A stretch of DNA of 64,000 nt from Azospirillum fermentarium (GTDB taxonomy: Bacteria; Pseudomonadota; Alphaproteobacteria; Azospirillales; Azospirillaceae). The stretch spans positions 2,752,001 through 2,816,000 of the forward strand of contig NZ_JAOQNH010000001.1 of NCBI RefSeq assembly GCF_025961205.1. The letters are read 5' to 3'. Shown one piece after another: positions 9,540-18,630 of this stretch. The notes beneath the pieces are model-generated. The model worked only from the letters and a program-made list of their open reading frames with translations. It did not search any database and was not told the origin of the DNA. The stretch's first letter is position 1. The number at the start of each line of letters is the position of its first letter. A program made the translations under genes and the position numbers.

Positions 9540-11203
9540 GCGACGCACAAGTCGGCGCGCCGCTGCTGCGTTTCCTGGGGGTGGCGCCGGGGCTGCGGCG
9601 CAAGATCCTGCTGGTGTCGGCGGCGTCGGGCATTTCCAACGCCATGCTGCTGATGGTCACCAACACCGCCGCCGTCCAGGGCGGCGGGTTCTTCGATCTG
9701 GTGGCGTTCATCGGGCTGTTCACACTGTACGCCATCGGCTTCCGCGCCTGCTTCAATCAGGTGACCGTGCTGTTCGAGGACGCGGTGGAGCGCACCCGCA
9801 CCCGCATCGCCGGCAAGCTGCGCGGGCTGGACCTGTTGGGGCTGAACCAGTTGGACAGCACCACCGTCTACAACCGCCTGACCCAGCAGACGGCGGTGAT
9901 TTCCGATGCGGCGGGGGTGCTGGCGGCGTCGCTGCAATCGGCGGCGCTGGTGGTGTTCACCGCCCTGTATCTGGCCAGCGTGTCGATCCCGGCCTTCATC
10001 CTGGCGGTGCTGCTGATCGGCGGCGGGCTTTTGACCTATTTCCACCGGGCGGGCGAGGTCAACGCGCGGATGCGCGAGGCATCGGCCCACGAAATGGCCT
10101 TCTTCGACAGCATCGGCGACCTGATCGGCGGCTTCAAGGAACTGAAGCTCAATTACGGGCGCAGTACCGCCCTGGCGTCCCGCATCGCCGAGGCCGCCAC
10201 CGCCGTGCGGGCCTTGCGCATCCGCACCGCCGACCTGTTCAACACCAACTACATCTTCGCCTACAGCCTGTTCTACGCGCTGTTGGGCGTGCTGGTGTTC
10301 ATCGGGCCGCAGTACCAGCCCAGCACCGGGGCCGACATCATGCGGCTGACCGCCATCGTGCTGTTCGTCATCGGCCCCACATCGACGGTGGTGGCCGGCA
10401 TCCCCGCCTGGGCCAAGGCCACGCTGGCCGCCAGCGAGATCGCCAGTCTTGAGGACGATCTCGACCGGCTGGCCCGCCACCCGCCGCCGGCCAGCCCGCC
10501 GGCCCCCGCCCCGGCCTTTTCCACCATCGAACTGCGCGACGTGGATTTCCAGTACCGCGGCAACGCGGAAAAGTTCGAGGTCGGGCCGCTGAACCTGACC
10601 ATCAACCGCGGCGAGATCCTGTTCATCACCGGCGGCAACGGCAGCGGCAAGAGCACGCTGCTGAAGCTGTTGTGCGCGCTCTACCACCCCGACGCCGGCC
10701 ATATCCTGCTGGACGGGCGCACGGTGCGGCCCGAAGACATACCGTCGTACCGGGCGCTGTTCTCGGCCATCTTCACCGATTTCTACCTGTTCAAGACGCT
10801 GGACGGCGCCGACGCCATCGACCCGGCGACGGTGGACTCCCTGCTCCAGTTGATGCGCATCGACACCAAGACCCGGTTCGAGGGGGAACGGTTCAGCACG
10901 CTGGATCTGTCCACCGGCCAGCGCAAGCGGCTGGCGCTGGTGGTGGCGCTGATGGAGAACCGCCCGGTGATGATCTTCGACGAATGGGCCGCCGACCAGG
11001 ACCCCGAATTCCGCCGGTATTTCTATGAAACCCTGCTCCCCAGCCTGAAGAGCCAAGGAAAGACCGTGATCGCCGTGACCCACGATGAACATTACCTGCA
11101 CCACGCCGACCGGCTGGTGAAGATGGAATACGGGCGGATCGAACCCTATCATCTGCCCGCCGCCGCCGTTCCCGCCACCGGCCGGCGAGAGGAGGATTTA
11201 TGA
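9536..11203 (+). CDS. Cyclic-peptide/siderophore export ABC transporter (PvdE/SyrD type)
   Basis: A 555-residue fused permease-ATPase, the usual length for this family, which moves nonribosomal peptides or their precursors across the inner membrane. The N-terminal ~330 residues carry about six hydrophobic segments. The C-terminal half has Walker A GGNGSGKST, signature LSTGQRKRLAL and the family-typical Walker B FDEWAADQDPEFR. The ATG overlaps the NRPS stop by four bases, so the two are translationally coupled. The stop overlaps the next start in the same way. I infer that it exports the product of the adjacent NRPS. Confidence 0.92.
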   Translation: MSDAQVGAPLLRFLGVAPGLRRKILLVSAASGISNAMLLMVTNTAAVQGGGFFDLVAFIGLFTLYAIGFRACFNQVTVLFEDAVERTRTRIAGKLRGLDLLGLNQLDSTTVYNRLTQQTAVISDAAGVLAASLQSAALVVFTALYLASVSIPAFILAVLLIGGGLLTYFHRAGEVNARMREASAHEMAFFDSIGDLIGGFKELKLNYGRSTALASRIAEAATAVRALRIRTADLFNTNYIFAYSLFYALLGVLVFIGPQYQPSTGADIMRLTAIVLFVIGPTSTVVAGIPAWAKATLAASEIASLEDDLDRLARHPPPASPPAPAPAFSTIELRDVDFQYRGNAEKFEVGPLNLTINRGEILFITGGNGSGKSTLLKLLCALYHPDAGHILLDGRTVRPEDIPSYRALFSAIFTDFYLFKTLDGADAIDPATVDSLLQLMRIDTKTRFEGERFSTLDLSTGQRKRLALVVALMENRPVMIFDEWAADQDPEFRRYFYETLLPSLKSQGKTVIAVTHDEHYLHHADRLVKMEYGRIEPYHLPAAAVPATGRREEDL

Positions 11204-12789
11204 GCCAAACCCCGGTCCTGCTGCGCCCCGATGTGGTGGTCGAACCGCTGGTCGCGCGCTGGTACGCCTGGACCCACCTGATCTCGCCGGCCACGGCGGC
11301 GATGAACGTGGCGTTCCGCCATCTGCGGCTGATGGACTCGTTCCTCGACGCGCCGGACCTGCACGCCGCCGCCGCCGCCAACCCGGCCCTGCGCGGCGGC
11401 CCCTTCCTCGACCTTCCCGCCACGGCGGTGGACGGCATCCGCGCGCTGGTGGACGAGACGCGGGCGCGGCAGGCGCCGGCCATCGCCTTCGGCGAGGCGC
11501 TGCGGGACGCGGTGCGGATGGTGGTGGAGCGCGCCGACGGCCATGCCATGGAACCGCTCTACCCCGCCCTGCCCGGCCCGGTGCGCGGCGTCATCGAACT
11601 GGTCTACACCATCGGCGGCGCCCCCGACCTGCGGGTGATCGAACCGCTGCTGTACCGCAGCCCGGTCTATGACCCGTCGGTGCAAGGCGCCATGATCCAC
11701 CGCACGGCCAGCGACCTGCGCGCCTTTTCGCTCAGCACCCCGCGCCTGCGCCGGGCCGATGCGGTGGAAGTGGAACGGCCCTTCGCCGATGGCGCCTACG
11801 ACCTGCTGGCCCGCCTGCGCACCCAGCCGCAGCCCGTGGGCGCGGTGTTGGACGGGCTGGGGCTGAGCGGGGCCGACGCCGCCCTGTTCCGCGATTTTCT
11901 GGTGGAGGCGCCGGCCCCGGTCACCCCGCCGCCGCCGGCGGGCGCCACCCGCTGGCGCTATTTCGGCCACGCCTGCGTGCTGGTGGAGGCGCCGGACGGC
12001 ACCAACGCCCTGATCGACCCCATCGTCGCCTATGAATGCGGCGCCGATCCCGAACGCTTCACCCTGGCCGACCTGCCCGAGCGCATCGACTATGTGCTGC
12101 TGACCCACAACCACCAGGACCATGTGCTGCTGGAAACGCTGCTGGCGCTGCGGTGGAAGATCGGCACCATCGTGGTGCCGGCGGGCGGCGGCGGCTTGGC
12201 CGACCCGTCGCTGAAGCTGGCGCTGCAGGCCGCCGGATTCCCCCGCGTGGTGGAGCTGGATTCCCTGGCCAGCACCGGGCACGGGGATCTGCGGCTGACG
12301 GCGCTGCCGTTCCTGGGCGAGCATTCCGACCTGGACATCCGCACCAAGGCGGCATGGCTGGTGGAGGCCGGCGGCGGCACGCTGCTGTTCGCCGCCGACA
12401 GCAACAATCTGGAGCCGCGCCTCTACGACCTGTTGCGCCCGCTGGTGCCGCGGGTGGACGCGCTGTTCATCGGCATGGAATGCGCGGGCGCGCCCTTGAG
12501 CTGGCTCTACGGCCCGTTGCTGCCGTGGCCGCCGGAACGGGCGAAGGACCAGTCGCGGCGGCTGAACGGCTCCGACTTCCCCCGCGCCATGCAGGCGATC
12601 CGCAGCCTGGGCTGCGATCAGGTGTTCGTCTATGCCCTGGGCATGGAGCCGTGGCTGAAGTTCATCTCCAGCATCGAGCCGGACGACAGCACCCCGCCCA
12701 TGCGCAACTCCAGCGCCCTGGTCGCCGCGTGCGAGGACATGGGCATCCCCGCCGAACGGCTGTACGGGCAGGCCGAGGGGTGGCTGTAG
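11200..12789 (+). CDS. CmlA-like diiron beta-hydroxylase with metallo-beta-lactamase fold
   Basis: 529 residues: an N-terminal domain of about 240 residues followed by a metallo-beta-lactamase-like domain. The metal motif is HNHQDH (His303, His305, Asp307, His308). Glu374 in FLGEHSD and Asp400 in AADSNN occupy the other ligand positions. Length, two-domain layout and ligand spacing match CmlA of chloramphenicol biosynthesis, whose ligands I recall as His305/His307/Asp309/His310/Glu377/Asp403. CmlA uses a diiron centre and O2 to hydroxylate the beta-carbon of an amino acid tethered to an NRPS carrier protein. Automatic annotation would probably call it an MBL-fold hydrolase. Its ATGA overlap with the exporter places it in the NRPS operon. 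I infer that it hydroxylates a carrier-bound residue, most simply the aromatic one predicted for A2. Confidence 0.75.
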   Translation: MSQTPVLLRPDVVVEPLVARWYAWTHLISPATAAMNVAFRHLRLMDSFLDAPDLHAAAAANPALRGGPFLDLPATAVDGIRALVDETRARQAPAIAFGEALRDAVRMVVERADGHAMEPLYPALPGPVRGVIELVYTIGGAPDLRVIEPLLYRSPVYDPSVQGAMIHRTASDLRAFSLSTPRLRRADAVEVERPFADGAYDLLARLRTQPQPVGAVLDGLGLSGADAALFRDFLVEAPAPVTPPPPAGATRWRYFGHACVLVEAPDGTNALIDPIVAYECGADPERFTLADLPERIDYVLLTHNHQDHVLLETLLALRWKIGTIVVPAGGGGLADPSLKLALQAAGFPRVVELDSLASTGHGDLRLTALPFLGEHSDLDIRTKAAWLVEAGGGTLLFAADSNNLEPRLYDLLRPLVPRVDALFIGMECAGAPLSWLYGPLLPWPPERAKDQSRRLNGSDFPRAMQAIRSLGCDQVFVYALGMEPWLKFISSIEPDDSTPPMRNSSALVAACEDMGIPAERLYGQAEGWL

Positions 12790-12800
12790 GCGCCGGCAAG

Positions 12801-12823
12801 CCCTCTCCCCGGCGGGGAGAGGG
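12801..12823. repeat. Intergenic palindrome, possible bidirectional terminator
   Basis: A perfect 10-bp stem with a three-base loop (CCCTCTCCCC-GGC-GGGGAGAGGG), 11 bases after the stop of the CmlA-like gene and 24 bases before the convergent repeat-protein stop. It lacks a T-tract. Its core recurs inside the NRPS at 1197-1215, so it is a dispersed element that may act as a transcription-end hairpin here. Confidence 0.6.
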
Positions 12824-12847
12824 CGATTACCGGGACCGTCCCCGCCG

Positions 12848-15800
12848 TCAGTTGGCGGACCGATTCCCCGCCGCCGCCCCACCGCCGGGGACCGCCGGTG
12901 CGGTTCCTCCCGAACTGCCGGGGGGAACCAGATTGGTCTGTTTGCCGCGGTAGTCCTTCAGGAATTTCTGGAACACGTCCACCTCGGCCACGCGGGAGCG
13001 GATGGCGCCCACGTCCATCAGCCCGCCCGCCTGTTCCGGGCGGGTCAGCAGGCGGAAGGCGTCGGAGTCCGGCCCCTTGTCCATCACCGCCCCGAACTCG
13101 CGGCGCAGGATGCCCAGGCCCGTGCTGTCGCCGCCCAGCGCCATGGCCACAGCCCGGTTCAGCACCATCTGCGAGGTTTCGGACTTCAACGGCTGGTTGG
13201 GCGCCGGGGGCGGGCCGACGATCTTGCCCAAGGCGGTCGCCGCCTGCGCCCAGTTCTGCGAGCGCCACGCGATGTCCACGCGCAGCAGGTTGGCTTCCCG
13301 GCTGTCGTCCTGGGCCAGAAGCTGCACGGCTTCCGACGATTTTCCCATCTCGGCCAGCGCCTTGGCGCGCATGATGCGGCGCTCGGCCTGGGTTTCGGGG
13401 GGGATGCCGGGGACGTTGCTCATCTCCAGCGCCTGGATCGCCTCTTCCGGCTTGTTGTCGAGCAGGCGGACGGAGGCAAGGCGGGTGCCGATGTTGGCCT
13501 TGTCCATGCCCGACAGGCGATAAGCCACCTGATGTTGCAGCAGGTCGGCGGCCTTGGCCAGCAGGTCGAGCTGGATCAGCCGTTCGGCAAGCTGGCGGAT
13601 CATCTCGTCCCCCGCCGCCCCCACGGGCGTCAGTTCGCGGAACTGGTCGTACAGCGCCAGCGCGTCCATGGTCGGCAGGCGGGCGGCCCCGTCCTTGAAC
13701 AGTTCGGCAAAGGTGCGCTGCATGTCCTGGGTGATCTGTTCCGCCTTGGCCGGGTCGCTGGCGAGAGCCGCATTCTCCTTCATGGTGTTGAAGCCCTCGG
13801 CGTAATTGCCGGCGGCGATGTGGACCTCGGCCAGGCGCTGGCGGATGGCGGCCTCCAGCTCGTCGCCGCGCCAGACATAGGTCAGGCCGGCCAGCCTTTC
13901 CACCGCCGCCGCGGGGGACATCTTGCCCTCGGCCAGCTCCAGATTGACCAGCGCCAGACCGGCCTTGGCGTGATAGAGCCGGTCCAGCCCGTTGTAGGCG
14001 GCCTTCAGCTCCTCGCCCGCACGGTCGGTCTCCCCGGCCTGGCGGAGCTGTTCGCCGCGCAGGAAATGCAGGGCCGGAATATCCTCGGAATCGATGCCGA
14101 TCTTCTGCTCGATCTTGTCCAGGATGCGCTTGGCGGTCACCGTGTCGCCGGCCTGCAGCGCGGCCTCCGCCCCCAGAAAGCCCAGACGGGACAGCAGCGG
14201 TTCGGGGTATTTGGTCAGGATGGCGAAGTTGTCGCGGAAACCGCGGCTGGCCTGGGGCCAGTTGCGCTGTTCGGCGTCGATGGCGGCGCGCCACAGGGCC
14301 GCCTCCCCGTTGTCGATCAGGGCCGGATCCATCAGGTCGGAGCGTCCCCCGGCCAGATCCCCGGCCAGAAAACGGGACGCACCGCGCAGCGCCCGGAACT
14401 CCGGCCAGCCGTCCAGGTCGGGCTGGGCGTTCTGCAGCATCTCCAGCATGCCCAGCGTTTCCGGGCCGAAGCCGTTGGCAAAGAAGAACCGCGCCAGATC
14501 GAGCTGTGTGCGCGGGCGGTCCACGTCCGCCGCCTCGACGATGTTCATCTGAAGCTGCTGGCGGCTGTCGGTGAAATTCTCCAGCCCGCCGCGCTGCCAC
14601 GCCTCGGGCGAGAACAGGCGGCGGCCCTTGGGCTGGGCCTGGGATGATGGGGGGACCATCGCCTGCTGCTGGGCGGACGGACGCGGGCCTTCCGACACCG
14701 GGCCGGCGGCGGGGGGCGTGCGCGGACCGGTGTCGGCGGGGCTGGACAGGTGCAGCCCGCCGGCGGCGGTGATCTCCACCCCCTCCTTCACCGGGCGCAC
14801 GGTCACGGCGTCGGCGATGGGGCGGACGGCCACCCCCTGGAACGCGCCCAGAATCTCGGCGTCGGGATAGCGGTGGGGCTGGGACACCGCCTGCGACGCC
14901 ACCGGCAGCGGCACCACGTGCAGCCGGTCGCCCACCTCGGGGTCGGTGAACTGCACGATGGTGTGGGCATCGCCCGTGCGCACCAGAACGCGGGCGCCCA
15001 GCAGGAATTCCGGCTCGGGATCGACGCGCAGTTCCTGGGGCGGCGGGGCGGTCAGGTTGGTCATGGGCACCACGCGCCACGTGGAGCCCTGGCGCTCCAC
15101 CGCCGGCCAGACGAAGGGGCCGATGCGGATGCGGAACGCGGAGCCGCCCGTGGCCGGCACCGGCTCGATCCCGCCCACCTGTTCGGGCGGAATGCCGATC
15201 ACCTTGCCCGCCCCGATGGGCAGCGGCTTGTCGAACACGGCGTAGAGATAGCCCGCCCGCGGGAACAGCGCCATGGAGGCCGGCCCGTTCACCTCGAACA
15301 CCAGCGCGCCGCGCTCGGCGGTGGGCGCCGCCGGGGCGGGGGCTGCGGCGGGGGCCGCCGGAGCCGGGGGGCCGGGGGGCAGCGCCGCCGTCTGGCGCGC
15401 CGCGGGGGCGGCGGGGGCCGGGACCGGCGGCGTTTGGGCCGCCGGAGCGTGAGCCGCCGGGGGCGGGGCCGCTGGAGCCGGGGCCGCCGGGGGCTGCCGG
15501 GCGGGCGCCGGTTCCGGGGCCGCCGCGTCATCCCCCTTGGCGCGGGAACCGGCGTTGAGCACGTCGATCACCACCGACTTGCCGTTCAGGAAGTCGCGCA
15601 CGGCGGCGGTGGGCGGGGCGGCGAAGGTGATGGCGGTGCCGCCGCTGGGCGTCTTGAATGTTTCGATGTTGGCGACGTTGCGCAGGTTGGCGCGGCGCAC
15701 CGGCCCCAGATCGACCGCGGCGGCCTTGTCGAAGGTCAGCGTCACCGCCGCCCCGTCGCGCGACAGGGTGTAGGCGGGCGTCTTGGTCCAATCGAACACC

Positions 15801-16369
15801 AGCCGGCTGTGCGTGGGGTGGTCGCCGACACGGATCTTCACCCCCGCGGCTTCCGCCGCCCCGGCGGACGATCCGGTCGGCGCGCCGGCCGGGCCCGTGG
15901 CCCCCGACAGCGCCGGGCCGGTCACGCCCGCGTCAACCGGCAGGGCCGGCGGCTCGCCGGCGGCGGCCACCGCCGCCGCATCGGGGCGCAGGTCGATGGC
16001 GACGGAATTGCCGTTGCGGAAGCTGCGCATGGACACCGGCTGCTTCAGCACGAAGGTCACGCTGCGCCCGTCGTCCCCCCGTTCGGCGGACACGATGTAG
16101 CGGGACAGCGCGGTGACGGCGCGGTTCAGCGGGGCCGTCACCGGCTCGCCGAAGGTCACGGTCAGCCGTCCGGCCTCAACCCGCGCGGTGTAATCCACCA
16201 GAGCGGGCCAGTCGAACACCATGCGCCCGTAGCTGGAATGGTCGAAGGCGCGCAACGGCACGTCCGCCGCCTCCACCGCCGCGGCCCACCCGGCCAGCGG
16301 GGCGGACAGCAGCAATGAGGCGGCCAGAAGCCACCCCCGATGCCGTCGTTCGTGCGCCCCGTTGCCCAT
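12848..16369 (-). CDS. Large periplasmic repeat protein with AMIN-like N-terminal repeats
   Basis: 1173 residues. A signal peptide (residues ~12-35) is followed by two related modules containing 'RMVFDW' and 'RLVFDW' beta-strand signatures (about 37-130 and 180-280), which resemble AMIN-type cell-wall-targeting domains. Next come a Pro/Ala-rich linker (about 290-345), a third beta-rich region, and a C-terminal half of helical repeats of the TPR/Sel1 kind. No catalytic motif is visible. It is the last gene of a minus-strand operon, 11 bases after a MotB-like gene, so I infer a periplasmic scaffold for a motor-like or envelope complex. The exact role is unknown to me. Confidence 0.7.
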   Translation of the reverse strand: MGNGAHERRHRGWLLAASLLLSAPLAGWAAAVEAADVPLRAFDHSSYGRMVFDWPALVDYTARVEAGRLTVTFGEPVTAPLNRAVTALSRYIVSAERGDDGRSVTFVLKQPVSMRSFRNGNSVAIDLRPDAAAVAAAGEPPALPVDAGVTGPALSGATGPAGAPTGSSAGAAEAAGVKIRVGDHPTHSRLVFDWTKTPAYTLSRDGAAVTLTFDKAAAVDLGPVRRANLRNVANIETFKTPSGGTAITFAAPPTAAVRDFLNGKSVVIDVLNAGSRAKGDDAAAPEPAPARQPPAAPAPAAPPPAAHAPAAQTPPVPAPAAPAARQTAALPPGPPAPAAPAAAPAPAAPTAERGALVFEVNGPASMALFPRAGYLYAVFDKPLPIGAGKVIGIPPEQVGGIEPVPATGGSAFRIRIGPFVWPAVERQGSTWRVVPMTNLTAPPPQELRVDPEPEFLLGARVLVRTGDAHTIVQFTDPEVGDRLHVVPLPVASQAVSQPHRYPDAEILGAFQGVAVRPIADAVTVRPVKEGVEITAAGGLHLSSPADTGPRTPPAAGPVSEGPRPSAQQQAMVPPSSQAQPKGRRLFSPEAWQRGGLENFTDSRQQLQMNIVEAADVDRPRTQLDLARFFFANGFGPETLGMLEMLQNAQPDLDGWPEFRALRGASRFLAGDLAGGRSDLMDPALIDNGEAALWRAAIDAEQRNWPQASRGFRDNFAILTKYPEPLLSRLGFLGAEAALQAGDTVTAKRILDKIEQKIGIDSEDIPALHFLRGEQLRQAGETDRAGEELKAAYNGLDRLYHAKAGLALVNLELAEGKMSPAAAVERLAGLTYVWRGDELEAAIRQRLAEVHIAAGNYAEGFNTMKENAALASDPAKAEQITQDMQRTFAELFKDGAARLPTMDALALYDQFRELTPVGAAGDEMIRQLAERLIQLDLLAKAADLLQHQVAYRLSGMDKANIGTRLASVRLLDNKPEEAIQALEMSNVPGIPPETQAERRIMRAKALAEMGKSSEAVQLLAQDDSREANLLRVDIAWRSQNWAQAATALGKIVGPPPAPNQPLKSETSQMVLNRAVAMALGGDSTGLGILRREFGAVMDKGPDSDAFRLLTRPEQAGGLMDVGAIRSRVAEVDVFQKFLKDYRGKQTNLVPPGSSGGTAPAVPGGGAAAGNRSAN

Positions 16370-16380
16370 GGGATAAGCCC

Positions 16381-17070
16381 TTACCCTTTCTGTTCACGAA
16401 TGACCAGATCAACCATCGCCTCGCCCGCGTCCGCGGCATCGCGGTCCAGCGGCGCCACCAGCGCGCGGGCCACCAGATCGCGGCGGTATCCCATCTCGCG
16501 CAGGGCCATGGACACCGCCGCCGCCTTGCCCAGCGCGCGTTCCCATTCCCGGCCCGCGTGCTCCACCTCCCGCTCGGCATGGCCCACCACCTCCACCCGG
16601 TTGGGCAGCCGGCCCAGCACGTCGCCCAGCAGGAACAGCAGGCGCCGGCCGGCTTCGCTGAACCGCGGGGCATCATCGGCGAACAGCCGCCCGCCCGCCA
16701 GCGCGATCACCACCCGGTCGTCCTCCCGCCGCACGGGCAGCACCGCCAGCAGCGGATCGGCGGCCAGATGGTTGCGCAGCAGCGCCGCCAGATAATCCAG
16801 ATTGGCCGCCAGCGCCGGTTCCACCGTCGGCGCGTTGAACACCGCCCCCGGCTCCGGCGGCAGGTCGGACGGGCGGGTGGCGGTGGACCGGGCCGACGCC
16901 CCCTTGGCCAGCGCCTCGAACCGCTGCTGTTCCGGCTCGGCCATGGAGAACATCAGCACGAAGAAGGCCAGCATCAAAGAGATGAGGTCGGTGAAGCTGA
17001 CCAGCCACATGCTGCGCCCGGCAGAACGGCCATGACGCCGCAGGACAGCGGGAAGACGCAGGACGGCCAT
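16381..17070 (-). CDS. MotB/OmpA-like membrane protein with channel aspartate
   Basis: 229 residues. One N-terminal transmembrane helix contains FTDLISLMLAFFVLMFSM, which matches the MotB helix including the ion-binding Asp. The C-terminal part (about 130-200) has an OmpA/MotB-like layout with VEVVGHAE, reminiscent of the peptidoglycan-binding signature 'GHTD' but altered. It starts at an ATG overlapping the stop of the preceding gene by one base (TGATG); an in-frame GTG lies one codon earlier. No MotA-like gene is nearby. It probably forms part of an ion-driven complex with the neighbouring membrane protein. Confidence 0.75.
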   Translation of the reverse strand: MAVLRLPAVLRRHGRSAGRSMWLVSFTDLISLMLAFFVLMFSMAEPEQQRFEALAKGASARSTATRPSDLPPEPGAVFNAPTVEPALAANLDYLAALLRNHLAADPLLAVLPVRREDDRVVIALAGGRLFADDAPRFSEAGRRLLFLLGDVLGRLPNRVEVVGHAEREVEHAGREWERALGKAAAVSMALREMGYRRDLVARALVAPLDRDAADAGEAMVDLVIREQKG

Positions 17071-17834
17071 CACCGGTGCCCTCCCCCGCTGCTGCTACTG
17101 CCGGCGCCGCGGCCCGGCGGCTCCTCGGCCAGACGGATGGAGAACAGCAGCCGCGCCGTGCCGGGCAGCCCGCGTTCGATTCCCACCGTCACCGCCGCGG
17201 GCGGCGCCCCCACCGCCACCAGCGCGCGGGCCAGCGCCCCGGCGCGTTCCACCGGCCCCGGCGGCTGCGACGGACGGTCGGGGCTGATGGCCAGCAGGGC
17301 GTCGAGTTCGATCCGCTCCCCCGTGCGGGTCTGGCGCAGCGATTCGGCCACCCGGTCGATCAGCCCCTGGCGTTCGGGCAGAACCTCCGCCGTGCCGGGG
17401 CGGAACAGCGCGTCCTCGGGGATGCGCACCTCCAAAAGCCGTCCGGGGCGGACCTCGGTCACCTTGACCACGGCGACGGCGGTGGCGAACAGGTCGCCCA
17501 CCTGCGCCAGCCGTTCGGCGGCGAACACGGTGCCGCTGCGCGATGCCACCGGGTCCAGCCCCTCCTTCAGCCGGGGGTCGATGGTGAAGCGCTGTTCGAT
17601 GGAATGGATCACCGCCCGCGCCTTGGCCGCGTGCTGCACGGTCTGCCCGTTCAGCACGATGAAGAACACCAGCAGCAGCAGGAACAGCGACAGCAGCAGC
17701 ACGATGGACCCGTTGCCGCCCCCCTGCCCCGCATGGCCATGCCCCGAATCAGCCCCCCCGCCGGCCCGGAGCGTCTCCAGCCGGGCCATGGTCAGCCGGC
17801 GTACGCCGGGGGATGTGGGGCCGGGGGCGGCCAT
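17070..17834 (-). CDS. MotB-like membrane protein lacking the channel aspartate
   Basis: 254 residues with a single hydrophobic helix (about 45-66, LLLSLFLLLLVFFIVL) followed by a periplasmic domain with OmpA-like spacing (EVRIPEDALFRPGTAEV, later IELDALLAI). Unlike its downstream neighbour the helix has no Asp, so it cannot carry ions in the MotB way. The C-terminus is rich in Ser and Gly. The start lies two bases after the CheZ-like stop and the stop overlaps the next start, which shows tight coupling. I infer that the two MotB-like proteins act as a pair. Confidence 0.7.
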   Translation of the reverse strand: MAAPGPTSPGVRRLTMARLETLRAGGGADSGHGHAGQGGGNGSIVLLLSLFLLLLVFFIVLNGQTVQHAAKARAVIHSIEQRFTIDPRLKEGLDPVASRSGTVFAAERLAQVGDLFATAVAVVKVTEVRPGRLLEVRIPEDALFRPGTAEVLPERQGLIDRVAESLRQTRTGERIELDALLAISPDRPSQPPGPVERAGALARALVAVGAPPAAVTVGIERGLPGTARLLFSIRLAEEPPGRGAGSSSSGGGHR

Positions 17835-17836
17835 GG

Positions 17837-18532
17837 TCAGTCGAAGCTCGCCAGCAGGCGGTCGATCTCGTCCTGATCGATGGCGTTGCCGGGCATCTGC
17901 GGGCCGTGCAGCAGATCCTTGTCGGGGTCGCGGTTGTCCGCCGGCGCCTCGTTCGCCGGCGGGGGCGTGACGTGGGTCATCTCCTCGCCGAAGAAGGCGA
18001 TCAGGGCATCCACCTTGGCCTCGATGTGCTTGAGCGCGCGGACCACCTTGGTGATGCGCTGGCCGGTGATGTCCTGGAAGTTGCACGCCTCGAAGATGCG
18101 GGTGGTGGCGTCGGTCAGTTGCGCCGCGTTCTCGCCGTCGATTCGCCCGGCCACGGCACCGACCACGTCGCAGGCGTCGAAGATGGCGAAGGTCGCCTGC
18201 TCCGTCGCCCCCACCACGGCGTCCAGCTCGTCGGTCGCGGTGGGGATGTGCTGGTCGCGGATGTCGGCGGGGCGCAGCGACGCCAGTTCCTTCTTGGCTT
18301 CCTGGATGTACTGGGCCAGCCCCTCCAGCTCGCGGTAGAGCTGGAGATCGTGGGCGGTGGCATCGCCGGCCAGGCTGGACAGCACGGTCTGGACGATGCC
18401 CGCCACCTCGTCGCGGCCCAGCGGCGCGGCGCTTTCGGCTCGGGCGGCGGTCAGCCGCTGTTGCAGCATCTTCTGTTCGGCGAAGGCAGTGGGGGCATAG
18501 GGCGGCATGACGGTCCCAAGGCTCTGGATCAT
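17837..18532 (-). CDS. CheZ-like protein phosphatase, copy 1
   Basis: 231 residues, mostly long helices as in CheZ. The phosphatase-helix signature is FQDITGQRITKVVRALKHIE (about 155-175), matching the CheZ DxTGQ motif that dephosphorylates CheY-P. The C-terminus ends DQDEIDRLLASFD, which closely resembles the C-terminal CheY-binding peptide of enterobacterial CheZ. The start ATG at 18532 is a judgement; another ATG lies at 18508. It is the first gene of the operon with the two MotB-like proteins and the repeat protein, linking that operon to CheY signalling. A paralogue lies at 39776-40609. Confidence 0.8.
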   Translation of the reverse strand: MIQSLGTVMPPYAPTAFAEQKMLQQRLTAARAESAAPLGRDEVAGIVQTVLSSLAGDATAHDLQLYRELEGLAQYIQEAKKELASLRPADIRDQHIPTATDELDAVVGATEQATFAIFDACDVVGAVAGRIDGENAAQLTDATTRIFEACNFQDITGQRITKVVRALKHIEAKVDALIAFFGEEMTHVTPPPANEAPADNRDPDKDLLHGPQMPGNAIDQDEIDRLLASFD

Positions 18533-18630
18533 GGCATCGCGGGGGATCGGCAAAGGCCGGGCCGGTCCGCCCGGCGCCCCCTTGGGAAGGCTACCCCCTT
18601 CGCCTCCCCGTGTACGGTAAATAGGCCGTA

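Noticed and set aside
741-9548. A very long open frame on the minus strand, antisense to the NRPS
   Set aside because: It mirrors the NRPS in a GC-rich sequence, is full of Gln/Gly/Arg/His low complexity and has no domain motifs. Stop codons are simply rare in that frame.
11200-12789. Thioesterase or lactonase role for the MBL-fold protein (peptide release)
   Set aside because: The ligand set with Glu374 and the 529-residue two-domain layout fit a CmlA-type oxygenase better than a hydrolase, although this is not proven.
12801-12823. Insertion-sequence end
   Set aside because: Only a short symmetric hairpin with no transposase or target duplication nearby.
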